Below are positions 22,703 through 22,855 of a DNA stretch of 22,855 bases, piece by piece (the first letter of the stretch is position 1; each line of letters starts with the position of its first letter). Origin of the DNA: Promethearchaeota archaeon (GTDB taxonomy: Archaea; Asgardarchaeota; Lokiarchaeia; Sigynarchaeales; SOKP01); contig WJIN01000441.1 of the NCBI GenBank assembly GCA_014730295.1, forward strand, positions 1 through 22,855, in the 5' to 3' direction. The position numbers and the translations under genes were made by a program. The notes beneath the pieces are model-generated. The model worked only from the letters and a program-made list of their open reading frames with translations, did no database searches and was not told the origin of the DNA.

Positions 22703-22855
22703 CTAAGGATAATATTCTGGCTCTCCTTGCGCATTAAATTCATAGCACTCTTCGCAGTACCATGTATTATACACAGGGTTGTACACGAGGTCGATGTCGA
22801 TACGATGGCAAAGGGAGCATGAAAGGGGAGCACTGCGCTTCGCTAATTTGAGGTC
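22703..22855 (-). CDS. C-terminal end of a protein with a two-CxxC zinc-ribbon-like tail (partial)
   Basis: Reading leftward from the right edge, an open frame of 50 codons ends at TAG (22703-22705). It contains SCSLCHRID, then VYNPVYNTWYCEECYEF, and a short acidic tail. The two CxxC pairs 22 residues apart, with aromatic residues before the second, look like a zinc ribbon. The upstream part and the start lie outside the window, so the protein cannot be named. The gene is on the same strand as the surface-protein gene, with about 275 bp between. Confidence 0.6.
   Translation of the reverse strand, partial: DLKLAKRSAPLSCSLCHRIDIDLVYNPVYNTWYCEECYEFNAQGEPEYYP

Noticed and set aside
22592..22822. 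Plus-strand frame of 76 codons with a CESCGN motif
   Set aside because: Its second half is antisense to the minus-strand CxxC tail at 22703-22855, which looks more like real protein. Only one CxxC pair is present and no family is recognised. A short leaderless gene cannot be fully excluded.
22465..22833. Minus-strand frame of 122 codons across the same region
   Set aside because: It overlaps the CxxC-tail frame on the same strand in a different reading frame, and its translation is low-complexity with no family features.
1..22855. tRNA, rRNA or CRISPR array
   Set aside because: No tRNA-like cloverleaf with a conserved T-arm, no rRNA-like GC-rich block and no regularly spaced repeats were seen on reading both strands. 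A dedicated search could still find an intron-bearing tRNA.

Overview
The window most likely comes from an AT-rich archaeon, probably an Asgard-type lineage (Lokiarchaeia or a relative). Genes are preceded by archaeal TATA-like boxes and T-run ends, several look leaderless, and operon-internal genes carry GGAGG/GGTGA ribosome binding sites. Gene content also fits: an archaeal-style four-subunit 2-oxoacid:ferredoxin oxidoreductase, an F420-type FrhB domain, a membrane-anchored winged-helix regulator, and an N-glycan-rich surface protein with a C-terminal membrane anchor. The lineage is an inference; no rRNA or other marker is present.

Layout. 1-640: an internally deleted IS200/IS605 element on the minus strand, with the first codons of tnpA running almost directly into the middle of tnpB. 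930-2085: a DUF2225-like zinc/TPR protein and a four-helix membrane protein. 2096-5311 (minus): pyrF, a four-cluster polyferredoxin and hisS. 5536-8337 (plus): two tandem paralogous membrane-anchored small proteins, then a transmembrane regulator with two cytoplasmic winged helices.

8367-15607 is the metabolic core. A leftward pair (CCG-domain subunit plus LUD/[4Fe-4S] subunit, resembling LutA/LutB of lactate oxidation) is divergent from a rightward 2-oxoacid:ferredoxin oxidoreductase operon, korD-korA-korB-korC, which ends in a FrhB-FNR(PyrK/AsrB-like) fusion flavoprotein. A plausible reading is that 2-hydroxyacid oxidation feeds 2-oxoacid oxidation, with the fusion protein passing the electrons on to F420 and/or NAD(P). 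Two oddities stand out. korD has no ATG/GTG/TTG start and seems to begin at ATT, and korA may do so too. korC is interrupted inside its conserved RGG motif by exactly 30 nt that form a nearly perfect hairpin and carry an in-frame TAA; removing those 30 nt restores a normal 199-residue gamma subunit.

15773-22426: an EamA/DMT transporter, an AIM24 protein, a divergent ABC exporter pair, a small membrane protein and a large repeat-containing surface protein with a palindromic operator-like site at its promoter. The right edge holds the C-terminus of a minus-strand protein ending in a two-CxxC zinc-ribbon-like motif. No tRNA, rRNA or CRISPR array was found.
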